From E44-bin89 sp034409565 (GTDB lineage: Bacteria; Chloroflexota; Dehalococcoidia; Dehalococcoidales; RBG-16-60-22): a stretch of DNA of 34,954 bases. The stretch covers positions 1-34,954 of the forward strand of contig DAOUMS010000006.1 of the NCBI GenBank assembly GCA_034409565.1. The letters run 5' to 3'. The position numbers were made by a program, and so were the translations under genes. Below are positions 16,161-23,500 of the stretch, piece after piece; the first letter of the stretch is position 1; each line of letters starts with the position of its first letter. Below the pieces are notes generated by a model that was given only the letters and a program-made list of their open reading frames with translations, ran no database searches and had not been told where the DNA came from.

Positions 16161-17048
16161 ATGAAAGCGTCTGATTTCAAAGGCATTATCCCGCCCATGA
16201 TGACCGCCTTCACCAAGGAAGGCGAGATTTACGAAAAGGGTACCCGGGAGATAGTCGATTTTATCGTCCCTCATGTCCAGGGGCTATACCCGTGCGGGAC
16301 TTATGGTAGCGGGCCAATGATGTCAATCGCAGAGCGCAAAAAGGCCGCCGAGATTATTATTGACCAGACTAAAAGCCGGGTCCCGGTCATCGTCCATGTG
16401 GGCACCGCTGATACCAGGAACACGGTGGAACTGGCCCGCCATGCCGAGGCGATTGGGGCCCAGGCGGTAGGCGCCATTACTCCCTACTATAACAGCTACA
16501 GTGAAGACGCCATCTTTATTCACTTTCAACAATTGATAAAGGCGGTGAAGATACCGGTTTTCCTGTACAACAACCCGAAGGCATCGGGTAATTCCGTCTC
16601 CCCGGACCTCCTGGTGCGCCTTGCCAGGGAGGGGTTGGGAGGGGTTAAGGACAGCAGCTTTGACATCGTCAATTACTATCATGCCAAGATTGCCTTGCGG
16701 GAGTTTCCTCAATTTAACCTGATTATCGGCACCGAGGCAATACTGGTGGCTGCTTTTGATGCCGGTGCCAAAGCGGCGGTCACCGGACTGGGAAATGTTT
16801 ACCCCGACCTGATCCGGAAGCTGTATGAAGCGTATCTGGAGGGCGATAGAGAGAGGACAATGCAGATTCAGCAAGATGTTCTGGTGGTGAGACAGATTAC
16901 CAAGTATGGGCCCACTGTGCCCACCTGCCATGCCATTCTGAAGCTGCGCGGCATTGATGCGGGTTATCCTCGTTTGCCATTCACGCCGGTGCCACCGGAA
17001 ACCGAAAAACGGGTCAAGGATGCCTTGCAGGGGATGGGGTTACTGTAG
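16161..17048 (+). CDS. DapA/KdgA-family aldolase, KDG-aldolase-like
   Basis: 295-residue class I (Schiff-base) aldolase of the dihydrodipicolinate synthase/N-acetylneuraminate lyase superfamily. The Schiff-base Lys is in GGVKDSS, the active-site Tyr in FLYNNPKASG. Where DapA has GTTGE, this protein reads CGTYGSGP, close to the GTTGLGP of archaeal 2-keto-3-deoxygluconate aldolase, and the end (GIDAGYPRLPFTPVPPE) is also similar. GAGGAGGG precedes the ATG. It is co-directional with the KDG-kinase-like gene. Likely reaction: KDG or KDPG to pyruvate plus glyceraldehyde or its phosphate. DapA itself is less likely because of the altered motif. Confidence 0.8.
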   Translation: MKASDFKGIIPPMMTAFTKEGEIYEKGTREIVDFIVPHVQGLYPCGTYGSGPMMSIAERKKAAEIIIDQTKSRVPVIVHVGTADTRNTVELARHAEAIGAQAVGAITPYYNSYSEDAIFIHFQQLIKAVKIPVFLYNNPKASGNSVSPDLLVRLAREGLGGVKDSSFDIVNYYHAKIALREFPQFNLIIGTEAILVAAFDAGAKAAVTGLGNVYPDLIRKLYEAYLEGDRERTMQIQQDVLVVRQITKYGPTVPTCHAILKLRGIDAGYPRLPFTPVPPETEKRVKDALQGMGLL

Positions 17049-17089
17049 GCTTATAAAAGCGAACTCAAATACGCCTTATAAATAAAGCC
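17048..17089. terminator. Possible imperfect hairpin between convergent genes
   Basis: GGC-TTATAA-AA-GCG on the left can pair imperfectly with CGC-C-TTATAA-ATAAA-GCC on the right. It fills the 45-bp gap between the aldolase and AOR-2 genes, but the stem has bulges. Confidence 0.25.
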
Positions 17090-17093
17090 TGTT

Positions 17094-18953
17094 TCAGGTG
17101 ATATCCTTCACGGCGAAGTCCAGTCCCAGTTCGAGCAATTTCTGCTTGGTCGGATTGCCGGTCTTCAGGTCCCAGCCCCGGTAGCTGAAGTAGTCGTCCT
17201 TCAATCGCTCGAGGGTCTCTTTAGTAATGAGACTGCCCTGCATTGGCCCTTCCGGCACCGGCTCTTCCATAAACCGGATGGGAAGTCGGTCATCTTCACG
17301 GGTGAACCCCTCTCTGGCGGCAAAGCATCTAATCATGTTCCACTCTCGCTCAGCAATCTTCCTGGCTCCCTCGTAGTTGAGCTCCCATCCCGTAACCGCG
17401 TTCAGGGCATTTATCATGTGGTCGCTGATTTTGAGCGGCCCCCAGATGGGCTCGCCCAGGTGGCATATCAGCATGGAGTCGCCCAGAATCAGCCAGTGGT
17501 TGACTTCCGCGGCCACGGCGCCTTTGCCCTCGAGTATTTTGCGGTCGACCAGGCCGCTCTTCTCGGCGGTGGGCCGGATATCGTGGTGGCTGCCGCCCCT
17601 CGGGCCGGTGGCGTAGCCGACAGCGCAGGCGGGGAAGGGGCGGCAGGTGTGCCCCGGCCACTCCAGACCCTTGTTCTGGATGGCGAAGCGTTCGGTGCCC
17701 TGGCCGACAATCCGGGAAGCCTCTCTGGTGCCCTTGGCCAGCAGTTCGCCCAGACCCTCCCTTTTGCCAATCTTTTCAATCATTGTGAGCATGCCGTCGG
17801 CGTTGCCGAAGCGCAGGTCAATGTCATCGGTATCTTTCTTGGTAAAGATTCCTTTCTCGTAGCATTCCATGGCCCAGCCGATGCTAACGCCGGTGGTGAT
17901 GAGGTCAATGCCGTAGTAGTCGCATAGCTCATCGGCCTTGCAGAGCACCTCGATGTTGTCCACCTCGCAGATGCTGCCAAAGGCGTAAATTGTTTCGTAG
18001 TCGGCGCCGTTGATAATTGATTTATACGGCCCTTTGGGCACCACGCTGTACTTGGTGCAGTTGATGGAGCAGGCGAAGCAGGCGCGGTCACCCTTGACCA
18101 CCTTCTCCCTCATCACCTCGGCAGTGATATCCTTCATCCCTTTAAAGGTCTCGGTCTGCCAGTTCCGGGTGGGCAGGATGCCACCCTCATTCATGGCAGC
18201 CACATTTCGCGGTGTGCCGTACCCGGAGAGGCCCTGCACCGCCGGGGTGGTGGCAAAGAGCTCGTTGATTCTGGTGGCGGTATTATAGACCCGGAGCATA
18301 TTGGGCACGGTAACGCCCCCGGTGCCTCTGACGGCGATGGCTTTGAGGTTTTTCGAGCCTATCACCGCACCCATGCCGCCACGACCGGAAGCCCGGATGT
18401 CACAGAGAATCATGGCGTAGGGCGCTTTCTCTTCGCCGGCCAGCCCGATTGTGGCGATGTGGATTTCCTCGTCGCCAATCTCTTTCCGCAGCATATCTTC
18501 GGCGGTGAAGGGGTCTTTGCCCCAGAGGTGGCTGGCGTCCCTGATTTCAACTCTGTCATCGTCAATCCAGATATAGACGGGTTTGTCGGCTTTTCCTTCA
18601 ACGATGAGGCCGTCATAGCCGGCGAACTTGAGCTCTGGTCCCAGAAAGCCACCGAAGATGCTGTGGAAAAACGATTTGGTATACGGTGACTTGGCGCAGA
18701 ACGAGGAGCGTGAAGCCGCCGGAATCATGGTGCCATTGACCGGGCCGGTCATCATAACCAGCTTGTTTTCCGGCCCCAGCGGGTCGATTTTGGCGGGCAG
18801 TTCTCCGTACAGGATTCGGGCTGATAACCCGACGCCGCCAACGAAGTCCTTGGCCCAGTCCTCCCTGAGGTCTTCCTTAACAATACCTTTATTGCTCAGA
18901 TTGACTCGCAACAGCTGTCCAACGTATCCGCCGTAGGGAAAATTCTTGGCCAT
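17094..18953 (-). CDS. Aldehyde:ferredoxin oxidoreductase family protein (AOR-2)
   Basis: 619-residue tungstopterin AOR. The canonical cluster motif is intact: Cys292-x2-Cys295-x3-Cys299, plus Cys497 in LICHLGEP. GRGGMGAVIGSKNLKAIAV and ATGPRGGSHHD are standard family segments. It oxidises an aldehyde and reduces ferredoxin; substrate not readable. It is the last gene of a GntR-ferredoxin-MoaD-AOR operon, 2 bp after the MoaD-like gene. Its Shine-Dalgarno (AGGAGGAGG) is formed by the Gly codons that end the MoaD-like protein. It converges on the KDG-kinase/aldolase pair, so glyceraldehyde is a plausible substrate (inference). AOR-1 is a divergent relative. Confidence 0.95.
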   Translation of the reverse strand: MAKNFPYGGYVGQLLRVNLSNKGIVKEDLREDWAKDFVGGVGLSARILYGELPAKIDPLGPENKLVMMTGPVNGTMIPAASRSSFCAKSPYTKSFFHSIFGGFLGPELKFAGYDGLIVEGKADKPVYIWIDDDRVEIRDASHLWGKDPFTAEDMLRKEIGDEEIHIATIGLAGEEKAPYAMILCDIRASGRGGMGAVIGSKNLKAIAVRGTGGVTVPNMLRVYNTATRINELFATTPAVQGLSGYGTPRNVAAMNEGGILPTRNWQTETFKGMKDITAEVMREKVVKGDRACFACSINCTKYSVVPKGPYKSIINGADYETIYAFGSICEVDNIEVLCKADELCDYYGIDLITTGVSIGWAMECYEKGIFTKKDTDDIDLRFGNADGMLTMIEKIGKREGLGELLAKGTREASRIVGQGTERFAIQNKGLEWPGHTCRPFPACAVGYATGPRGGSHHDIRPTAEKSGLVDRKILEGKGAVAAEVNHWLILGDSMLICHLGEPIWGPLKISDHMINALNAVTGWELNYEGARKIAEREWNMIRCFAAREGFTREDDRLPIRFMEEPVPEGPMQGSLITKETLERLKDDYFSYRGWDLKTGNPTKQKLLELGLDFAVKDIT

Positions 18954-18955
18954 AA

Positions 18956-19249
18956 TTAACCTCCTCCTATGGGAAAAATGATAGCGATTTCATCGCCATT
19001 TTGGATTTTATGGTCCATATCAGTGGTGGACCTGATAAGGGACTCGTTTAATTTAATGAGGAACGGGGATATTTGACCAGTATTCGGGTCCCAGATTTTC
19101 TCCTTGAAAGCCTGGCCGTACCGGTGTAGCAGCTCATCGAAGAGTCCACCGATGGTTTGCCGTTTTTTCACATCTATTTCAATAACCTCCGCGCCGAGCA
19201 CGTCCCGGATCACGGAGAAGCTTTTCACCTTCACTCTGGCCACTTTCAA
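18956..19249 (-). CDS. MoaD/ThiS-like small carrier protein (AOR-2 operon)
   Basis: 97-residue beta-grasp protein ending IFPIGGG, so the Gly-Gly thiocarboxylate tail is present. Probably serves pterin cofactor assembly for AOR-2. TTG start at 19249 with a short AGG; a GTG two codons later (19243) is better spaced from the same AGG and is an alternative. It resembles the MoaD-like protein at 2622 in position and type but lacks that protein's N-terminal extension. Confidence 0.85.
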   Translation of the reverse strand: MKVARVKVKSFSVIRDVLGAEVIEIDVKKRQTIGGLFDELLHRYGQAFKEKIWDPNTGQISPFLIKLNESLIRSTTDMDHKIQNGDEIAIIFPIGGG

Positions 19250-19253
19250 TTAC

Positions 19254-19568
19254 CTACTTGCTCACCGTTTCCAGCCATTCTTCGGCGATTTTCTTGGCTT
19301 CCGATACCTTGGGTCGTTCCGGCTTGGTCTCCATTTCCTGCCACTCGATTGCCTTGGGCAGGCAGAACTGGATACAGGCCGGGTTACCGAAACAGTAATC
19401 ACAGCTATCGAGGATTATGGGCACGGGAATCTCTGGAATGCCGACCAGGCATACCTTGATTCTGGAATCTCTGGGGTTGAACTTGCTTGTCTTTACCGCG
19501 GAACAGGCCAGCTCGCAGAGCTTGCAGCCGGTGCATTTGTCCATATGTACTTCAATATGCTTTTCCAA
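19254..19568 (-). CDS. AOR-associated 4Fe-4S ferredoxin
   Basis: 104-residue iron-sulfur protein. First cluster: Cys12, 15, 18, 22. Second group: Cys56, 59, 65, 69. A spare Cys40 lies between them. This wide-spaced type commonly accompanies tungsten AORs and is the likely electron acceptor of AOR-2. TTG start preceded by GAGGAGG. It differs completely from the ferredoxin of the AOR-1 operon, so the two AORs use different partners. Confidence 0.9.
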   Translation of the reverse strand: MEKHIEVHMDKCTGCKLCELACSAVKTSKFNPRDSRIKVCLVGIPEIPVPIILDSCDYCFGNPACIQFCLPKAIEWQEMETKPERPKVSEAKKIAEEWLETVSK

Positions 19569-19587
19569 GACCGGGCCTCCTCGATTA

Positions 19588-20268
19588 TTATTCTTTGGCC
19601 TCTTTGCGGAGGGTCAGCAGGGCATCCTCCTTGGCCAGCTTGATGTGCTCGCGCATCGTTTTCTCACACAGTTCGGGGTCCTTTAAACGCAGGGCCAGCA
19701 GTATCTTGCGGTGGCCATCAAGCGTTCTCTGCGCACCTTCAATAGATTGCAGGGTAACTTTACGGTGCCGCAGCACCTGTTTTCTCATGTCAACAATCAT
19801 CCGGTAAAGGCGTGCCGCATCCGAAACGAGGTCGTGAAGGTGGTCATGGAAGCGGGTGTTCCATTTGAAGACATCACCCATCCGGCCTGCTTCCAGCGAC
19901 GCCTGCGCCTTCTCAACGAAGGTGTCCAGTTGCTGAAGACCCTCTGCGGTGATTCTGGCGGAGATGATTCTGAGGGCGTATCCTTCCAGAATGGCGCGGA
20001 GTTCGAAGAGCTCTGCCATCTCTTCTTTTGAATCTCCAGAGACGATGAAGCCCCGTGTTTCCAGGGGGCGAATCAGGTCCTCGGCCTCGAGCTTGTAGAG
20101 CGCTTCTCGCACCGGGGTACGGCTCACGCCCAGCGTTTCCGCCAGGTGTTCTTCGGTTAGCCGTTCTTTCGGGCCGAGCTGACCGGAAAGAATCGCTGTC
20201 TTCAGATGCTCGTAGACTCTTTTCCGAACCGGAATGTTTCTCTTTTCGATTCGACCAGGCACCGCCAT
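19588..20268 (-). CDS. GntR-family (FCD/FadR type) transcriptional regulator
   Basis: 226 residues from ATG 20268. A longer reading from a TTG at 20307 is wrong in my view, because that TTG is part of the TTGACA -35 box. N-terminal winged helix: VYEHLKTAILSGQLGP, then LAETLGVSRTPVREALYKLE. The C-terminal FCD domain has FHDHLHDLV, DGHRKILLAL and REHIKLA, whose His residues commonly bind a metal or carboxylate ligand. It probably senses a sugar acid or other organic acid and controls itself and the AOR-2 operon downstream. Palindromic sites at its promoter suggest autoregulation. The mRNA would be nearly leaderless. Confidence 0.92.
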   Translation of the reverse strand: MAVPGRIEKRNIPVRKRVYEHLKTAILSGQLGPKERLTEEHLAETLGVSRTPVREALYKLEAEDLIRPLETRGFIVSGDSKEEMAELFELRAILEGYALRIISARITAEGLQQLDTFVEKAQASLEAGRMGDVFKWNTRFHDHLHDLVSDAARLYRMIVDMRKQVLRHRKVTLQSIEGAQRTLDGHRKILLALRLKDPELCEKTMREHIKLAKEDALLTLRKEAKE

Positions 20269-20277
20269 TTCACGGTA

Positions 20278-20289
20278 ATTGTATACAAT
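20278..20289. promoter_or_regulatory. GntR operator site 1
   Basis: Perfect 12-bp palindrome ATTGTATACAAT overlapping the -10 region of the regulator's own promoter. The shape (TTGT...ACAA) fits FCD-type GntR half-sites. Binding here would block polymerase. Confidence 0.6.
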
Positions 20290-20307
20290 AATGGGGCAAT
20301 TTGTCAA
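20278..20307 (-). promoter_or_regulatory. Promoter of the GntR-ferredoxin-MoaD-AOR-2 operon
   Basis: Minus-strand TTGACA (20302-20307), 18-nt spacer, TACAAT (20278-20283). The -10 box is the right half of a perfect palindrome. The predicted start (near 20271) is 2-4 nt before the ATG at 20268. Confidence 0.65.
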
Positions 20308-20341
20308 TAGTTTGGCTGTAGTTAGTTTGAAACTTTGTTAT

Positions 20342-20353
20342 ATTGTATACATT
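20342..20353. promoter_or_regulatory. GntR operator site 2
   Basis: ATTGTATACATT, identical to site 1 except one base. The two centres are 64 bp apart, close to six helical turns, so co-operative binding or looping is possible. Confidence 0.5.
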
Positions 20354-20450
20354 TGTTGGCATTAAACGCAGCAGAGGTTTAAAAAACGGCAACAAAGATA
20401 AATTATTTCCGTTGCGGCCCCTCTCGTACGTATCTGCCATCAGTGCTCAC

Positions 20451-20480
20451 TTGACATTAGTGGCATGATTTGGCTAACAT
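20451..20480 (+). promoter_or_regulatory. Promoter of the PhoU-like/PiT operon
   Basis: TTGACA (20451-20456), 18-nt spacer, TAACAT (20475-20480). It leaves a leader of about 118 nt that includes a 6-bp hairpin TTAACC/GGTTAA (20533-20550). The rest of the 336-bp gap between the GntR and PhoU-like genes holds the GntR promoter and operators and nothing else I recognise. Confidence 0.5.
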
Positions 20481-20604
20481 TCTTTCAAAGAGGCCATGAG
20501 AGAATTGTTTCTCGCTCTTTATCTTGCGTTTTTTAACCCTCCCCGGTTAAAGTTCGGTCCGGGATGCTTTGTTTCCTTTAGTAATAAATGCAGGAGCAGG
20601 GATA

Positions 20605-21234
20605 TTGGTTAAATTTTCATTATTGCCCAGGGGAAAAATATTTTTTGAGCTATACCAGGAAGGCGCGGAAAACATGGTCAGGACCGCTGAGCTGATGAAG
20701 GAAATGGTAGATAGCTGGGAGAATGTCGGGCAAAAGGTTGAGCAGATAGATGAATATGAGCATGTAGGCGACAATATCACGCACCGCATTATCGAGCTTC
20801 TGCATCGCACTTTCGTCACGCCGTTTGACCAGGAGGATATGGCACTTTTAGCTCACTCCCTTGATGACATCGTGGACCTGATTCACGCCGCCGCGGTGGC
20901 GATGCACATTTACAAAATAGATACTCCCAAAGAAGGGGCCAAAGACCTGGCCGGTATCATCGTCACTGCTGCCAAGGAAGTGGAAGTGGCCTTGAGACAG
21001 ATACGCAGTCAGCCCAAACTGAAGCAGGTTCTGCCGCACTGCATCGAGATTAATCGACTGGAAAACGCGGCGGACAAGGTCTTTCGCAGCGCCATGGCGG
21101 AGCTCTTTGATAATTGTAGTAATACTGCCGACATAATAAAGTGGCGCGAAATATTGGAGCATATGGAGAGCGCGACCGACAGGTGTGAGGATGTGGCCAA
21201 TGTCCTTGAAGGGGTAGCGCTCAAGCATGCCTGA
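20605..21234 (+). CDS. PhoU-like DUF47 protein, PiT transporter partner
   Basis: 209 residues from TTG 20605, chosen because AGGAG (20592-20596) is 8 nt upstream and the protein then begins VKFSLLPRGKIFFELYQ, typical of DUF47. A TTG at 20569 in the same frame lacks a ribosome site. All-helical PhoU-like fold with regularly spaced acidic/His positions (EYEHVGDNITHRI, ENAADKVFR, TDRCEDVANVLE) that bind metal in this family. It overlaps the PiT gene by 8 bp and probably regulates phosphate import by PiT. Confidence 0.88.
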   Translation: MVKFSLLPRGKIFFELYQEGAENMVRTAELMKEMVDSWENVGQKVEQIDEYEHVGDNITHRIIELLHRTFVTPFDQEDMALLAHSLDDIVDLIHAAAVAMHIYKIDTPKEGAKDLAGIIVTAAKEVEVALRQIRSQPKLKQVLPHCIEINRLENAADKVFRSAMAELFDNCSNTADIIKWREILEHMESATDRCEDVANVLEGVALKHA

Positions 21235-22246
21235 TGATTCTTTTCCGTTCCTCATTCTCGTTATTGTCCTGGCGATTGGTTTCGGCATCGTAAACGGTTT
21301 CAATGACGCGGCCAATGCCATTGCTCCGGCTATTGGCACCAGAGCTCTCTCACCGCAAAGAGCGCTATTCGTAGCCGTGATTGCCAACTTTTCCGGTGCC
21401 GCCACCGGCACGGCAGTGGCGCATACCATTGGCAAGGGCATCCTCATTCAGGAAGTGATTTCCTACCAGACGGTTATCGCCGCACTGATTTCCATAATAA
21501 TCTGGGGGTGGTTCGCCACCTGGCTGGGCCTGCCCGTCAGCATTCATCATGGGTTCATTGCTGGCCTAGCGGCAGCCGGCATGGCCGTAGCCGGCAGCGC
21601 AGCGGTGGTATGGAGCGTCATGCAGCGCGTGCTGTCCGCCGTTATCATTGCCCCCGCGCTGGGTTTTGCCGGCGGCTTTGCGGTCATGCTTGGCCTGTAC
21701 TGGCTTCTGCAGAAACGCCGACCTGACCAGATGCGGCGCGTTTTCAGCCGCATGCAGTATATCAGCACTTTCTTCATGGCCTACAGCCACGGTAAAAACG
21801 ATGGGCAGATGCCTATCGGTGTCATTACCATGGCCCTGGTGATTTACTATAACGATGTCGGTATCTGGGACCGTCTTTCGATATTGAGCCCGGACCTGTG
21901 GTGGGTAATTGTTATCTCCGCGCTGGCGATAAGCAGCGGCATTGCTTTGGGTGGTCGGCGGGTTATCAAGACAGTTGGTATGAGGATGACGAGTCTGCGG
22001 CCAGTCCAGGGTTTCACCACCCATTTAGCTGCGGCTACGGTAATTGAAACTGCGTCCCATTTTGGTATTCCGGTGAGCACTACCCACTGTGTCAGCGCCT
22101 CGGTGATGGGGGTGGGGTCAACGCGGCGTTTCTCCGCTGTCCGCTGGGGAATCGCGGGCAATATCGTCGCCGCCTGGGTACTCACTTTTCCCATTTGCGG
22201 CATACTGGGTTACGTTATCACGCTGCTGCTCAGGCTGATATTTTAA
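21227..22246 (+). CDS. pit: PiT-family inorganic phosphate transporter
   Basis: 339-residue membrane protein. The duplicated PiT signature is visible: GFNDAANAIAPAIGTRALSP near the N terminus and HFGIPVSTTHCVSASVMGVG in the C-terminal half. About ten hydrophobic segments. Transports phosphate (as metal-phosphate) with a proton or sodium ion. Translationally coupled to the PhoU-like gene upstream. Length is on the short side but normal for bacterial and archaeal PiT proteins. Confidence 0.93.
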   Translation: MPDDSFPFLILVIVLAIGFGIVNGFNDAANAIAPAIGTRALSPQRALFVAVIANFSGAATGTAVAHTIGKGILIQEVISYQTVIAALISIIIWGWFATWLGLPVSIHHGFIAGLAAAGMAVAGSAAVVWSVMQRVLSAVIIAPALGFAGGFAVMLGLYWLLQKRRPDQMRRVFSRMQYISTFFMAYSHGKNDGQMPIGVITMALVIYYNDVGIWDRLSILSPDLWWVIVISALAISSGIALGGRRVIKTVGMRMTSLRPVQGFTTHLAAATVIETASHFGIPVSTTHCVSASVMGVGSTRRFSAVRWGIAGNIVAAWVLTFPICGILGYVITLLLRLIF

Positions 22247-22349
22247 GGACGCGACGAGTCAGCTTTCCCGTATTCTTTTCCGGTTTCCCCCTCTTCTTTC
22301 CTGTGCTGTGGCACCAGAGAAAGTTGATTTTTACCGGCTGAAAATAAAA

Positions 22350-22376
22350 AAGGGGAAAGCCTGAGCATCCCCTTTA
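22350..22376. terminator. Terminator between PiT and the 22.4-kb gene
   Basis: 8-bp stem AAAGGGGA/TCCCCTTT with an 11-nt loop. An A-run on the left gives a good U-tract on the minus strand, so it mainly ends the minus-strand gene at 22400 and may also serve PiT. Confidence 0.65.
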
Positions 22377-22399
22377 TGTGCCATTAAAGAACTAAATGA

Positions 22400-22747
22400 C
22401 TAGTTGGCTCTTATCGGTTCAATGTTCACTTCGCCATTACCGAAAATATGGCCCTTATATAATAGAAGGTCAGGGTGTTTGGACAGGTCATTATATTCTT
22501 TTATGGACAAATTCAAATCATACGCTTTTTCCCGGTCGTAAATGAAAATAGAATACGTATTCACTTTTTTGGACATAATCTTACGTTGAATATACCACAG
22601 GCGCAGCAGGTCCCTGGGAAGCAGGTGATATTTCCTCTCCAGGATGTCCAGAACATTGGCTGGCCACTGTTTATTGTCACGTCTGCCCACAAACCGGTGT
22701 AATTGTGCGGATACTTTAGTCAGCCCCGTTGTAACTTTCTTAACCAT
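22400..22747 (-). CDS. Hypothetical protein
   Basis: 115 residues, basic, no signal peptide or membrane segment. I do not recognise a family. It has an N-terminal Lys/Arg-rich helical part, a middle LERKYHLLPRDLLRLWYIQR helix and a C-terminal part rich in Tyr, Leu and Asn. GAGGGAAG precedes the ATG and a terminator follows, which supports a real gene. More AT-rich than the core genes; an accessory origin is possible. Confidence 0.6.
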   Translation of the reverse strand: MVKKVTTGLTKVSAQLHRFVGRRDNKQWPANVLDILERKYHLLPRDLLRLWYIQRKIMSKKVNTYSIFIYDREKAYDLNLSIKEYNDLSKHPDLLLYKGHIFGNGEVNIEPIRAN

Positions 22748-23157
22748 TGCTTCCCTCGGTTAATGATTTATTGTCTATTATTTGCTTCCCTTATCAACAA
22801 GAAAATAACTGCTCTTGATTATACGTATATTATTTTATTTGGTTATCATGTAATGTAGATTATGAAACCATATATACGAAAACCACTACAGGAATAATAA
22901 TTCATAAATAATCAATTGTCAATACCTTTGGGTAGTGCTTAAGTAATAGTTAAAAAATTATAGGTATTACCTTCCTGTCACATCGGCAGAGATATTTTTT
23001 AATAGTCAGGAAAAAATTTTTATATTTTAATGCTTGCAAAATCAGTGATTCTGTGCTATAAAAGAAAGGCGCATTGTTTTGCATGAATTAGTATTAATGA
23101 TTTATGTTTCTAGGTAATTGGTAATAGTCTGGGATTTGAGATGAGTTAGAGTAGCAA
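22748..23157. other. AT-rich intergenic region
   Basis: About 410 bp without a gene, much richer in A and T than the flanks. It holds a weak minus-strand promoter near 22770-22797 (TTGATA-N16-GACAAT), a 10-bp palindrome TATACGTATA at 22820-22829, a 7-bp inverted repeat AATACCT/AGGTATT (22921-22927 and 22962-22968) and a good plus-strand promoter at 23034. No small ORF with a ribosome site stands out. Confidence 0.5.
23034..23062 (+). promoter_or_regulatory. Promoter of the winged-helix/AT-hook gene
   Basis: TTGCAA (23034-23039), 17-nt spacer, TATAAA (23057-23062) with TGTGC before the -10. Leader of about 90 nt to the ATG at 23158. Confidence 0.6.
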
Positions 23158-23460
23158 ATGTCAAAGTTCAGATTCTTAACCAACCACGCTTTAGTGCTGA
23201 GCCATATTGCGCGTCAACCCCGCATTACGGCGAGAGGACTGTCTGACATTATCGGAATCTCGGAAAGGGCCACCCATAACATCATCGCGGACCTGCTTGA
23301 GGAAGATTATATTTCCAAAATACGTGAAGGAAGGCGGAACCGCTACCGGGTCAATCCGGACATCACCATCAGTCCCGCCGGTCTGGAAGAAGTGGCGGTT
23401 GGTTATCTGCTGGGGGTAACTGGCTGGAAGAAGCGGGGTCGGCCCCGCAAGAATAACTAG
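23158..23460 (+). CDS. Winged-helix DNA-binding protein with AT-hook-like tail
   Basis: 100 residues. Residues about 8-65 form a MarR/ArsR-like winged helix: ALVLSHIARQPRITARGLSD, then IGISERATHNIIADLLEE as recognition region, then the wing KIREGRRNRYRVNP. The C terminus reads KKRGRPRKNN; GRP flanked by basic residues (91-98) is the AT-hook core, which binds the minor groove of AT-rich DNA. No ligand domain is present. Only a weak ribosome site. It faces the SDR gene convergently and lies just after a long AT-rich region that it may bind itself (inference). Confidence 0.8.
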   Translation: MSKFRFLTNHALVLSHIARQPRITARGLSDIIGISERATHNIIADLLEEDYISKIREGRRNRYRVNPDITISPAGLEEVAVGYLLGVTGWKKRGRPRKNN

Positions 23461-23462
23461 CA

Positions 23463-23499
23463 TTATCGGTCGCCAGTTTGCAGAATGTTTCCCCGATAA
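23463..23499. terminator. Possible bidirectional terminator
   Basis: 7-bp inverted repeat TTATCGG/CCGATAA spans the gap between the convergent winged-helix and SDR genes. The loop is long (23 nt) and no T-run follows. Confidence 0.3.
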
Positions 23500-23500
23500 A

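Noticed and set aside
16323..16931. Minus-strand frame of about 200 codons inside the KdgA-like gene
   Set aside because: Antisense shadow; the plus-strand aldolase has all active-site motifs.
20269..20307. N-terminal 13-residue extension of the GntR protein from a TTG
   Set aside because: The TTG is part of a -35 box and the extension would cover the promoter and operator; the ATG at 20268 starts a normal GntR protein.
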